Below, piece by piece: positions 19,436 to 26,847 of a DNA stretch of 26,978 bases. The notes under the pieces were generated by a model. That model made no database searches and was not told where the DNA came from. It saw only the letters and a list, made by a program, of their open reading frames with translations. How positions within the stretch are numbered: the stretch's first letter is position 1; the number at the start of each line of letters is the position of its first letter. The stretch covers positions 1 to 26,978 of the IMG/VR virus record IMGVR_UViG_3300047457_000824; one strand, written 5' to 3'. This DNA comes from a virus. The position numbers and the translations under genes were made by a program.

Positions 19436-19689
19436 TGCACTCTCTCAGAGAACTGAATGACTTTATGGTCTCTAAAGAAATAGAGATCAAAGAGTTTGGT
19501 GGTTGGTATATCAAAGTTGGCAAGGATACTTGGACAATGGCACATGACGTTTTCTATCGAAATGGATTGCCGCAAAGTCTGAGAGAAAAAGATTTATTTG
19601 ATAATTACAAAAGGAAGAAACAAAATGTCGAACATCAAAGCACTCAAACTCGTAAGTGGCGAGGAATTAGTAGTAGAAATTACAAATGA
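19435..19689 (+). CDS. Conserved small phage protein with extended C-terminal overlap
   Basis: An 84-aa protein with EIEIKEFGGWYIKVGKDTWT and MAHDVFYRNGLPQSL as its recognisable core, similar to short hypothetical proteins beside the polymerase gene in other T4-like phages. Function unknown. The last 21 codons overlap the following gene by 65 bases; the overlapped tail (QNVEHQSTQTRKWRGISSRN) is basic and probably poorly constrained. Start in a TAATG overlap. Confidence 0.65.
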   Translation: MHSLRELNDFMVSKEIEIKEFGGWYIKVGKDTWTMAHDVFYRNGLPQSLREKDLFDNYKRKKQNVEHQSTQTRKWRGISSRNYK

Positions 19690-19921
19690 AGAAGGGGATT
19701 TGATCACCTTCAAGAATCCTGTTGCTTGCGTAATGCAACGTCGACAAGATGGTCCTGCTCTTGGATTTATGCCTTGGATGCAAGCCGCCGATGGTCCTTT
19801 CACAATTAGTCGTGACAAGATTATTACTGCTGGTGATGTTGCCGAGGAAGTGAAAAACGGGTATAATCAAATCTTCGGGGCAGGAATAGTTGTTCCTCCC
19901 AAGGATTTGATTTTGGGGTAA
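19625..19921 (+). CDS. Conserved phage protein, probable Sm-like beta barrel
   Basis: A 98-aa protein starting IKALKLVSGEELVVEITNEE, then GDLITFKNPVACVMQRR, ...GFMPWMQAADGPFTISRDKI and a C-terminal NGYNQIFGAGIVVPPKDLIL. The opening matches the Sm1-like strand pattern (L.SGEE(L/V)V.E...E.GD.I..KNP), so an Sm/LSm-like fold is likely, and similar proteins occur next to replication genes in T4-like cyanophages. AAGGAAG precedes the ATG at 19625. It lies one base before gene 43, whose message carries strong hairpins, so an RNA-related role is tempting but unproven. Confidence 0.72.
   Translation: MSNIKALKLVSGEELVVEITNEEGDLITFKNPVACVMQRRQDGPALGFMPWMQAADGPFTISRDKIITAGDVAEEVKNGYNQIFGAGIVVPPKDLILG
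19839..19867 (+). promoter_or_regulatory. Candidate sigma70-type promoter for gene 43
   Basis: TTGCCG (19839-19844) and TATAAT (19862-19867) with a 17-base spacer, inside the Sm-like gene. The inferred start near 19874 gives the polymerase message a leader of about 50 bases. The -10 is perfect and the -35 matches four of six positions. Confidence 0.5.
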
Positions 19922-19922
19922 T

Positions 19923-22466
19923 ATGTCCGATTTTTATACTAACATCTGCGTCTCTGGGAAGTTTATCCTTCTCAGAGGCGTAGAGAATGATAAGAGGGTC
20001 AGACGGAAGGTCGAATTCCGTCCGACCTTTTTTCTTTCCAGCCAAGAAAAGTCTGAGTATACAACTCTTGCTGGTGAGTATGTGAAACCAATTCAGCCAG
20101 GAACAATTCCTGAGTGTCGTGAATTCTTAGAGAGGTACGAAAGTGTCGACAATTTTCCTGTTTTTGGGAATAATCGCTATGAGTATGCTTATATTGCTGA
20201 TGAGTATCCTGACGATATTCTTTGGGATGTCAGTAAAATACTTATTGCCTATCTTGATATCGAAGTTGGATCCGAAAACGGATTTCCAGAACCAAGAGAT
20301 GCAAACGAATCAATCACAGCAATCTCTATCAAAGTCAAGGGTAATTATTTTGTGTTTGGTTGCGGCGATTATAACAAGCATCGTGACGACGTGCACTATG
20401 CAAAGTGTCGCGATGAGTCCGACCTTATACGAAGATTCCTCGACTTATGGACAAGATGGCATCCAGATGTAGTCACTGGTTGGAACGTCGAGCAATTCGA
20501 TATTCCATATCTTGCGAATCGTATCACCAAACTCTTTGGTGAAGATGAAGCCAAGAAACTTTCTCCTTGGAATCGTATCAGCAAACGCGATACTGTGATG
20601 ATGAATCGTCCTGTGCAGTTCTATGATATTTCTGGAATTGCAATTCTTGATTACATTCAACTCTATCGCAAGTTTACTTATTCACAGCAAGAGTCGTACA
20701 GACTAGACAATATTGCTCACGTTGAGTTGGGTGAAAAGAAATTAGATTACTCTGAATTCGAAACGCTGCACCAACTCTACAAGCACGACTATCAAAAATT
20801 CATTGAGTATAACATCAAGGATGTCGAGTTGGTCGAGAAACTCGAAGACAAGATGAAGTTGATTGAGTTGGCGTTGACTCTTGCTTATGACAACAAAGTA
20901 AACTACGATGATGTGTTCACGCAGGTTCGTATGTGGGACGCGATTGTCTACAATTACTTGTTGAAGAAAAAGATTGTCATCCCTCAAATGAAGAAGGGAT
21001 CAAAGAGTTCGCAGTATGAAGGTGCGTATGTCAAAGACCCGATCCTTGGCATGCACGAATGGGTTGCGTCATTTGACTTGAACAGTCTGTATCCGCACTT
21101 GATCATGCAGTATAACATTTCGATGGAGACTTTGATTGAACCAACGAAGTATACTGATAACATGCGTGGCTTTATTCAGAACTGTAATGCCAACGTTGAA
21201 AATCTACTCAATCAAGAAGTTGACACTGCAATTCTAAAAGATCTTGGTGTAACTGTAACGCCAAACGGTCAGCTGTTTCATGTGAACAAGGGTCAAGGTG
21301 TTCTGCCTGAGATTATGGATAGCATGTACAAAGACCGCACACGCTATAAGAAGTTGGCAATTGAAGCCAAGAAGAAAATCGAAACTGTTCTTGAAGATAA
21401 GAATCAAGTGCAGTATCTCGAGAAACAAGTCGCGCGATATAACAATCTTCAGTTGGCAAAGAAAGTCACGCTAAACTCTGCTTACGGTGCACTTGGCAAT
21501 CAATACTTCCGCTTCTTTGATATTCGTATCGCCGAGGGCATTACTACAGCAGGTCAGTTGTCTATTCGTTGGATTGAAAAGAAGATCAACGAGTATATGA
21601 ACAAACTTCTCAAGACTCAAGATGAAGATTATGTGATTGCTTCGGATACTGATTCGATCTATTTGAATATGGGTCCGTTGGTCAAGAAGTTGTATCCAAA
21701 TGTTGATGATACTAAAAAAGTCATCAAGTTTATGGATAAGGTTTGCGATGATAAGATCCAGCCGTTCATTGATGCATCGTATGAAGAACTGAAAGAATAT
21801 GTCAATGCATATCAACAGCGTATGGAAATGAAGCGTGAGTCTCTTGCAGACAAAGCAATCTGGACTGCGAAGAAACGATATATTCTCAACGTGTATAACA
21901 GCGAAGGTGTAGCGTATGCCAAACCTAAACTCAAGATCATGGGTCTTGAGGCTGTCAAATCTTCTACGCCGTCTGCTTGTCGTGCGAAGATTAAAGAAGC
22001 AATCAATATCATCATGACTCAGAGTCAAGATGATTTGCATAAGTTCATTGACAAGTTTCGTCTAGAGTTCAGAAAATTGCCTGTTGAAGATATTTCATTC
22101 CCAAGATCGGTAAATGGTCTTGGTGAGTATGGTGATTCTGCAAGCATCTTCAAGAAAGGCACACCAATTCACGTGAAGGGTGCTCTTGTCTACAATCACT
22201 TCTTGCGTGAACTGAATCTCACAAAACGATACCAACAAATTCAAGAGGGTGAGAAGATCAAGTTTGTTTATCTCAAGCAACCAAATATCTTCAACAACAA
22301 CACTCTTGCATTCTTATCTGGTTTACCAAAGCAACTGGGTGCTGAACAATATATTGATTATGACTTACAATTTGATAAGTCATTTCTTGAGCCTCTTGAT
22401 ATCATTTTATCTGCTATTGATTGGCAAAGTGAAAAAGTTGATTCGCTGGATTGCTTTTTTGAATAA
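19923..22466 (+). CDS. 43: Family B DNA polymerase (gp43)
   Basis: An 847-aa polymerase (T4 gp43 is 898). The 3'-5' exonuclease begins with YLDIEVGSENGFP (D112 and E114, the same numbering as in T4) and continues with VVTGWNVEQFDIPYL (184-198) and YNIKDVELVEKL. Polymerase motif A is SFDLNSLYPHLI (383-394, D385), motif B is KKVTLNSAYGALGNQYF (513-529), motif C is ASDTDSIY (573-580, D575 and D577) and the KxY-type motif is KKRYIL (650-655). The C-terminus SLDCFFE is a clamp-binding tail like the T4 end. The start at 19923 follows the Sm-like stop directly. The first 40 codons hold two strong hairpins and four AGA/AGG/CGG arginine codons, unlike the CGT-rich remainder. Confidence 0.95.
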   Translation: MSDFYTNICVSGKFILLRGVENDKRVRRKVEFRPTFFLSSQEKSEYTTLAGEYVKPIQPGTIPECREFLERYESVDNFPVFGNNRYEYAYIADEYPDDILWDVSKILIAYLDIEVGSENGFPEPRDANESITAISIKVKGNYFVFGCGDYNKHRDDVHYAKCRDESDLIRRFLDLWTRWHPDVVTGWNVEQFDIPYLANRITKLFGEDEAKKLSPWNRISKRDTVMMNRPVQFYDISGIAILDYIQLYRKFTYSQQESYRLDNIAHVELGEKKLDYSEFETLHQLYKHDYQKFIEYNIKDVELVEKLEDKMKLIELALTLAYDNKVNYDDVFTQVRMWDAIVYNYLLKKKIVIPQMKKGSKSSQYEGAYVKDPILGMHEWVASFDLNSLYPHLIMQYNISMETLIEPTKYTDNMRGFIQNCNANVENLLNQEVDTAILKDLGVTVTPNGQLFHVNKGQGVLPEIMDSMYKDRTRYKKLAIEAKKKIETVLEDKNQVQYLEKQVARYNNLQLAKKVTLNSAYGALGNQYFRFFDIRIAEGITTAGQLSIRWIEKKINEYMNKLLKTQDEDYVIASDTDSIYLNMGPLVKKLYPNVDDTKKVIKFMDKVCDDKIQPFIDASYEELKEYVNAYQQRMEMKRESLADKAIWTAKKRYILNVYNSEGVAYAKPKLKIMGLEAVKSSTPSACRAKIKEAINIIMTQSQDDLHKFIDKFRLEFRKLPVEDISFPRSVNGLGEYGDSASIFKKGTPIHVKGALVYNHFLRELNLTKRYQQIQEGEKIKFVYLKQPNIFNNNTLAFLSGLPKQLGAEQYIDYDLQFDKSFLEPLDIILSAIDWQSEKVDSLDCFFE
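19945..19984 (+). promoter_or_regulatory. 17-bp RNA hairpin inside the start of gene 43
   Basis: Bases 19945-19961 pair with 19968-19984 over 17 base pairs (14 Watson-Crick and 3 G-U) around a 6-base loop, TTTATC. It begins 22 bases after the gene 43 ATG, within the footprint of an initiating ribosome's downstream side. In T4, gp43 represses its own translation by binding a hairpin at its ribosome site; this element could serve a similar purpose although it is displaced into the coding region. Whether it binds gp43 is inference. Confidence 0.6.
19995..20033 (+). terminator. Intragenic terminator-like hairpin with U-run in gene 43 (possible attenuator)
   Basis: Bases 19995-20008 pair with 20016-20029 (one A/C mismatch, one G-U) around a 7-base loop, followed by TTTTTT ending at 20033, the layout of an intrinsic terminator. 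A competing perfect 7-bp helix, AAGGTCG (20007-20013) with CGACCTT (20023-20029), also ends at the T run. Two mutually exclusive stems inside codons 25-37, directly after the hairpin at 19945, suggest transcription attenuation of gene 43. Confidence 0.5.
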
Positions 22467-22479
22467 AATGTTTTATAAT
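22451..22479 (+). promoter_or_regulatory. Sigma70-type promoter for uvsX
   Basis: TTGCTT (22451-22456) and TATAAT (22474-22479, followed by AG) with a 17-base spacer overlap the last codons of gene 43. The inferred start near 22486 lies about 20 bases before the uvsX ATG at 22508, enough to include its CGGAG ribosome site. No terminator is visible between the two genes. Confidence 0.65.
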
Positions 22480-22507
22480 AGATTAGTCCCCAAACGGAGA
22501 AATACAC

Positions 22508-23566
22508 ATGAGTTTGCTTGAAAAACTAAAGAAGAATACGACAATCAAAGACACTGCGATTCTTGCCAAGTCTAAGTTCTTTGCTGCGAAGGATATGATT
22601 CAGACCAGCATTCCTGTAGTGAATGTTGCGTTCTCTGGTGATCTTGATGGAGGCTTCACTCCTGGTCTCACCATGTGGGCTGGTCCGAGTAAGCACTTCA
22701 AGACTGCATTCAGTCTCTTGATGGCAAAGGCATATCAAGTAAAGTATCCTGACTCAGTTGTTCTGTTCTACGACTCTGAGTTCGGCACTCCACAAAACTA
22801 TTTCACTTCTTTTGGTATCGACACTGATCGAGTTGTTCATACTCCAATCACGGATGTTGAGCAATTGAAGTTTGATATTATGCAGCAGTTGAGCAACATT
22901 GAACGTGGCGAGCGAGTCATGATCGTAATTGATTCAATTGGTAACTTGGCTTCGAAGAAAGAAGTTGAAGATGCGATGGATGGTAAGTCGGTCGCTGACA
23001 TGAGTCGCGCCAAGCAAATCAAATCCCTGTTCCGTATGGTGACGCCACACCTCACCCTAAAAGACATTCCTATGGTCGTAGTAAATCATACCTATAAGGA
23101 AATAGGTTTGTATCCCAAGGATATTGTTGGTGGCGGAACAGGTTCCTATTACTCGGCTGATAACATTTATATTTTGGGGAGGCAGCAGGAAAAAGATGGC
23201 ACAGATCTCATTGGTTACAACTTTATCATCAATGTGGAAAAATCTCGCTATGTACGGGAAAAGGCGAAGATTCCTGTTACTGTGCGCTTCGATGGTGGTA
23301 TTAGCAAGTATAGTGGGCTCCTTGATATCGCTCTTGAGTCAGGTCATGTTATTAAGCCAAACGTTGGATGGTATGCCAAAGTAAATACTGCAACTGGTGA
23401 AGTTGATAGTAAGAAGTGGCGTTTGGCTGATACTGAATGTGCTGATTTCTGGGATAGCATTCTTGCCGATGAGAAATTCAAAGAATGGGTACGCAGTAAC
23501 TATCAGTTCAGTGCAGCAGTGGCTGGCAATTTGATTGATGAGGTTGTAGACGATGGTCATGAGTAA
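22508..23566 (+). CDS. uvsX: UvsX RecA-like recombinase
   Basis: A 352-aa recombinase (T4 UvsX is about 390). IPVVNVAFSGDLDGGFTPGL precedes Walker A, AGPSKHFKT (58-66), which matches the T4-type GPSKxFK(S/T) P-loop rather than the bacterial RecA form. Walker B is VMIVIDSIGN (137-146, D142), and VVVNHTYKEIGLYPKDIVGG then GTGSYYSADNI covers the DNA-binding loop region. It forms filaments on single-stranded DNA for strand exchange and recombination-dependent replication. A short acidic C-terminus (IDEVVDDGHE) is typical. CGGAG precedes the ATG and a promoter overlaps the end of gene 43. Confidence 0.94.
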   Translation: MSLLEKLKKNTTIKDTAILAKSKFFAAKDMIQTSIPVVNVAFSGDLDGGFTPGLTMWAGPSKHFKTAFSLLMAKAYQVKYPDSVVLFYDSEFGTPQNYFTSFGIDTDRVVHTPITDVEQLKFDIMQQLSNIERGERVMIVIDSIGNLASKKEVEDAMDGKSVADMSRAKQIKSLFRMVTPHLTLKDIPMVVVNHTYKEIGLYPKDIVGGGTGSYYSADNIYILGRQQEKDGTDLIGYNFIINVEKSRYVREKAKIPVTVRFDGGISKYSGLLDIALESGHVIKPNVGWYAKVNTATGEVDSKKWRLADTECADFWDSILADEKFKEWVRSNYQFSAAVAGNLIDEVVDDGHE

Positions 23567-24059
23567 AATTCAAGATCTCATTGCCAAGGTACAATTTTGG
23601 TACGCAACAAAGTATATACAACTTGACAAACATTATACTTTCTTTCTTGATTTGAATGGAGATTCTGGTTCATTCGCTGTCAAATTTTTGAAGAAATATG
23701 AAGGTGTGATTGTTGAATATACAAATGTCACAGTTGGTGAAAATGGATTGCTGACATTCGATTATGATATCATCTCAAATGTAAACAATTGTAATGTGAA
23801 GTCTAATAAATTTGAACGCTTTACTCAAAACGTAATGCGTAGTATGATTTATGAGGCTATCAAAAACGCTGAGAAGGAACAGAATGAAAACGGAAAACTT
23901 GATTTTGTCGAATCTGATTCGGAACGAGACATTTATGAGGAAGGCTCTGCCATTCCTGAAGAAGGAGTACCTGACCGAAAGCCACGAAAGAAAACTGTTC
24001 GACGAAATAAAGGCGTTCATTCTGAAATACAACAGTCTGCCTCCGACCGCAGCACTTGA
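23559..24059 (+). CDS. Hypothetical protein between uvsX and gene 41, with a 58-codon overprinted tail
   Basis: A 166-aa protein starting at 23559 (an in-frame ATG two codons earlier is an alternative), overlapping the uvsX stop by 8 bases. The first about 110 residues (YATKYIQLDKHYTFFLDLNG, then FAVKFLKKYEGVIVEYTNVT and a helix FERFTQNVMRSMIYEAI) look like a compact alpha/beta domain. The last 58 codons overlap gene 41 in another frame and encode a low-complexity tail, acidic then basic (SDSERDIYEEG..., RKPRKKTVRRNKG). T4 has gene 40 here, but I see no resemblance. Function unknown. Confidence 0.68.
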   Translation: MSKIQDLIAKVQFWYATKYIQLDKHYTFFLDLNGDSGSFAVKFLKKYEGVIVEYTNVTVGENGLLTFDYDIISNVNNCNVKSNKFERFTQNVMRSMIYEAIKNAEKEQNENGKLDFVESDSERDIYEEGSAIPEEGVPDRKPRKKTVRRNKGVHSEIQQSASDRST

Positions 24060-25260
24060 AATTAGTCTAAAAGAGTCAACGAAACTCACAGAGATTGAGT
24101 TAAATAAGTCACTAGAACTGCTGAAGGAAGTAGCAAGTGACAAATCAGAACAAAAACTCGAATGGCTTCTTGACACTACAGAAAAGTTTTGCCAAGAAAA
24201 AGCAATCTATAATGCTATCATGGACTCAATTCAGATTCTTGATGGCAAAGATGAAGCGAGGGGCAAAGGAAGCATTCCTACTCTTTTGTCTGATGCTCTG
24301 GGGGTTAGTTTCGATCCTCACATTGGTCACGACTTTTTGGATAATTACGCTGATCGGTATGATTTCTATCATCGTATCGAGAAACGAATCCCCTTCGATC
24401 TTGAATACTTCAACAAAATTACTAAAGGAGGACTGCCGCAAAAGACCCTTAACATTGCTCTTGCAGGTACTGGCGTCGGCAAGTCTCTGTTTATGTGCCA
24501 TGTGGCTGCTAGTTGCTTGGTTCAGAACTATAACGTTCTTTACATAACTCTTGAAATGGCTGAAGAGAAGATCGCTGAACGTATTGATGCGAATCTTCTG
24601 AATGTCTCTCTTGATGATCTCATGAACATGCCGAAAGACATGTATGAGAAACGCATGGGTAAACTCAAAGAGAAGGTCAAGGGTAAGTTGATCATCAAGG
24701 AATACCCAACTGCCTCTGCCAATCCTGCTCACTTTCGTGCATTGATCAACGATCTTGCGTTGAAGAAAAACTTTCGTCCAGATATTATTTTCATCGACTA
24801 TCTAAATATCTGTGCGTCGGCGAGAATCAAAGCAGGTGCGAATGTCAACTCCTACACCTATATCAAAGCGATTGCGGAAGAACTTCGTGGTCTTGCGGTG
24901 GAGAATAATGTACCCATTGTTTCGGCTACTCAGACGACTCGATCTGGCTTTAGCAACTCGGATCCTGGGCTAGAGGATACTTCAGAATCGTTTGGTTTGC
25001 CAGCCACCGCTGACTTTATGTTTGCATTGGTGAGTACTGAAGAGTTGCAACAGTTGAATCAGATCCTTGTGAAGCAGTTGAAGAATCGTTATAATGATCC
25101 GAATCTTCATAAGAGATTCACAGTTGGTATTGACCGAGCAAAGATGAAGTTGTATGATCTTGAGCAGAAAGCCCAAGATGCTGTGATGCAAGAAGCAGAA
25201 TCAAAGCCAGTCTTTGATCGTGGTCGTAGTACAGACAAGTTCAAGAATCTGAAGGTGTAA
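23884..25260 (+). CDS. 41: Replicative DnaB-type helicase (gp41)
   Basis: A 458-aa hexameric helicase (T4 gp41 is 475). The N-terminal domain (ENLILSNLIRNETFMRKALP) aligns with the T4 N-terminus, so the ATG at 23884 with AAGGA upstream is the right start. The linker PHIGHDFLDNYADRY parallels T4 SYVGHDWMDDYEARW. Walker A is AGTGVGKS (194-201); downstream are YITLEMAEEKIAERIDANLL, the Walker B strand IIFIDYLNIC, AIAEELRGLAVENNVPIVSA and ESFGLPATADFMFALV, all hallmarks of this family. It unwinds the fork and pairs with a primase. Its first 176 bases overlap the preceding gene. Confidence 0.94.
   Translation: MKTENLILSNLIRNETFMRKALPFLKKEYLTESHERKLFDEIKAFILKYNSLPPTAALEISLKESTKLTEIELNKSLELLKEVASDKSEQKLEWLLDTTEKFCQEKAIYNAIMDSIQILDGKDEARGKGSIPTLLSDALGVSFDPHIGHDFLDNYADRYDFYHRIEKRIPFDLEYFNKITKGGLPQKTLNIALAGTGVGKSLFMCHVAASCLVQNYNVLYITLEMAEEKIAERIDANLLNVSLDDLMNMPKDMYEKRMGKLKEKVKGKLIIKEYPTASANPAHFRALINDLALKKNFRPDIIFIDYLNICASARIKAGANVNSYTYIKAIAEELRGLAVENNVPIVSATQTTRSGFSNSDPGLEDTSESFGLPATADFMFALVSTEELQQLNQILVKQLKNRYNDPNLHKRFTVGIDRAKMKLYDLEQKAQDAVMQEAESKPVFDRGRSTDKFKNLKV
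25067..25095 (+). promoter_or_regulatory. Weak candidate promoter inside gene 41
   Basis: TTGTGA (25067-25072) and TATAAT (25090-25095) spaced by 17 bases. It is inside coding sequence and 165 bases before the next start, so it may be coincidence. Confidence 0.22.
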
Positions 25261-25883
25261 TGAAACTACAGAAGATTGAGAAAAGGGTTTATGCTCTTGC
25301 CGAAAATTGGGTCGGCGAGAAACATGTACCAACTATGATTCGTCAATTGAACAAAGCATTCAAACCTTTCATTGTTTGCTTTTCCTCTGGAAGATTTGAA
25401 GACGATTACTATCCTGATCACAATGTAATTGTGAACGGACATTACTGTAATCGAATTTCTGATATTATCCCAGAACACATATACATTCAATTGAATTTCC
25501 CAAAGGATGTTCAGAAAGTATCCATAACTGAGAAGGGTGCTAAGAATTTGGCTGTAAAGGTTATTCGTGCAATTCACCACGAATACCGTCATAAACATCA
25601 GCAGAAACAGCGCCCATTTCTTTTGCAAAAAGAATACAAACCAAAACCTAAACAGAATAAAATGAAGGCTATGTATTATGGAAATCCTGATGAGTTAGAT
25701 GCTCATGCATATGAAACTCAGGCTGAGAAGTTCGATATAAATAAATTGCGTTCGGCTCATAAGATTGGCTGGAGAGAGTGTGAAGCCATCTTTATGTATC
25801 GAAAAACTTTCCGAACTCAAGACCCAAAGGTCTGGCAAAAATTTCTAAAAAAGGTTTACAAGCAGAATGTTGAAGCCATCTGA
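25260..25883 (+). CDS. HExxH-motif protein, putative zinc metallopeptidase-like
   Basis: A 207-aa protein. VIRAIHHEYRHKHQQ contains H107-E108-x-x-H111, the zincin active-site motif, following a helix. About 30 residues later comes YYGNPDELDAHAYE (139-152), which resembles the (D/N)PDE.DA.A.E segment carrying the third ligand in phage metallopeptidase-like proteins. The N-terminal part (SSGRFEDDYYPDHNVIVNGH and IYIQLNFPKD) suits a small beta domain. Possible roles include protein processing or host-protein degradation; no substrate can be inferred. It shares one base with the gene 41 stop. Confidence 0.6.
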   Translation: MKLQKIEKRVYALAENWVGEKHVPTMIRQLNKAFKPFIVCFSSGRFEDDYYPDHNVIVNGHYCNRISDIIPEHIYIQLNFPKDVQKVSITEKGAKNLAVKVIRAIHHEYRHKHQQKQRPFLLQKEYKPKPKQNKMKAMYYGNPDELDAHAYETQAEKFDINKLRSAHKIGWRECEAIFMYRKTFRTQDPKVWQKFLKKVYKQNVEAI

Positions 25884-26841
25884 ACTTGGTGTGACTGGAA
25901 GAAAACGAAGTATTTCAGCACACGAAGATCTAGTTCTAAAGAAACTAAACAGTTTGTCGAATAAAAAAATTGCAACTGTCTGCAAGGACATCCTACAATC
26001 AAAATCTGGCGACAAGATCAATATTCCTACAGGAGTAAACACTCAGCATATAAATGAGATTACAAATTATTTTGCTGAAGTTGCTGGACCGATTTTAGCT
26101 GTGAAGAATAATTTGATTCCTGGTATTCGTATGACAAATATATGCGAATACTCAGTTTCTGATACAGAAGCATTGTATGACTTTATAATCTACAAGAATA
26201 ATAAACCTATTCTGATTTCAAATAAAGCACTCGAAGGAGCAACAAATACTCTCAAACCTGGAAATGTTATTCAAATTCTAAGTGAACCTGCGAATTCTGC
26301 ACTAAAGAAAAAGTGGGAGAAAACAGTACCATATAAAGTAATGCAAGTTTTGGATGAGAGTAATGTTGTAAGTGGACCGATCAAAGCGATCAAACAATTT
26401 TATCCAAGCACTTTCCCATCTATCAGAGTTGCTGATTATGAGAAAGTGATCCAAGTGATGTCAACAGGCAATGAGGCTAAGATCCCAAAAAGCGAAGTCC
26501 CTGCATCATTTATGAAAATCATCAATGAGAATCCTGATGCTTCAGCAAACTTCAAGAAACATGGAGCAGCACTAGCGTCGATGATCAACTTTTTGTTTGA
26601 GAAAGAACTCGCTAAATATTCAAAAAGCGATTCTTCATATCATGAATTGTTTGTCGATGCGACAAGCAAAAGTGTTTTGTTTATGAAATTCGGTATAGAT
26701 AGAAAGGGTGTTATGACTGCACTCATCTCTGATCCAAAAGAATCTTCTAAGAAAGCATTCTTGAGATCTAAACAAGGTGTAGAAAGAAGAAGCAGTAGCA
26801 CTGGAAAATTGAAACTTGATAAAATGGGTTTCCAACCTTGA
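25867..26841 (+). CDS. Conserved hypothetical phage protein, possibly PD-(D/E)XK nuclease-like
   Basis: A 324-aa protein overlapping the previous gene by 17 bases. The N-terminal part is helical and basic. Around residues 98-128, SDTEALYDFIIYKNNKPILI followed by SNKALEGATN resembles the D...(I/V)...ISxK block seen in phage proteins with restriction-endonuclease-like folds, where an Asp in one strand and Lys in the next form part of the site. The remainder (KYSKSDSSYHELFVDATSKS, LFMKFGIDRKG) is alpha/beta, and the C-terminus is basic and Ser-rich (RRSSSTGKLKLDK). The nuclease idea is tentative; otherwise function unknown. Confidence 0.6.
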   Translation: MLKPSELGVTGRKRSISAHEDLVLKKLNSLSNKKIATVCKDILQSKSGDKINIPTGVNTQHINEITNYFAEVAGPILAVKNNLIPGIRMTNICEYSVSDTEALYDFIIYKNNKPILISNKALEGATNTLKPGNVIQILSEPANSALKKKWEKTVPYKVMQVLDESNVVSGPIKAIKQFYPSTFPSIRVADYEKVIQVMSTGNEAKIPKSEVPASFMKIINENPDASANFKKHGAALASMINFLFEKELAKYSKSDSSYHELFVDATSKSVLFMKFGIDRKGVMTALISDPKESSKKAFLRSKQGVERRSSSTGKLKLDKMGFQP

Positions 26842-26847
26842 GGTTTT

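Noticed and set aside
21471-22040. 189-codon open frame on the minus strand opposite gene 43
   Set aside because: It lies fully opposite the polymerase motif region, its product is low-complexity and Ile/Phe/Arg-rich as expected from an antisense shadow, and no ribosome site or promoter accompanies it.
23140-23260. Local shift to GGG/CGG/AGG-type codons inside uvsX as a sign of recombination
   Set aside because: The stretch is short, the protein motifs are intact and no boundary or flanking repeat is visible; normal codon variation is sufficient.
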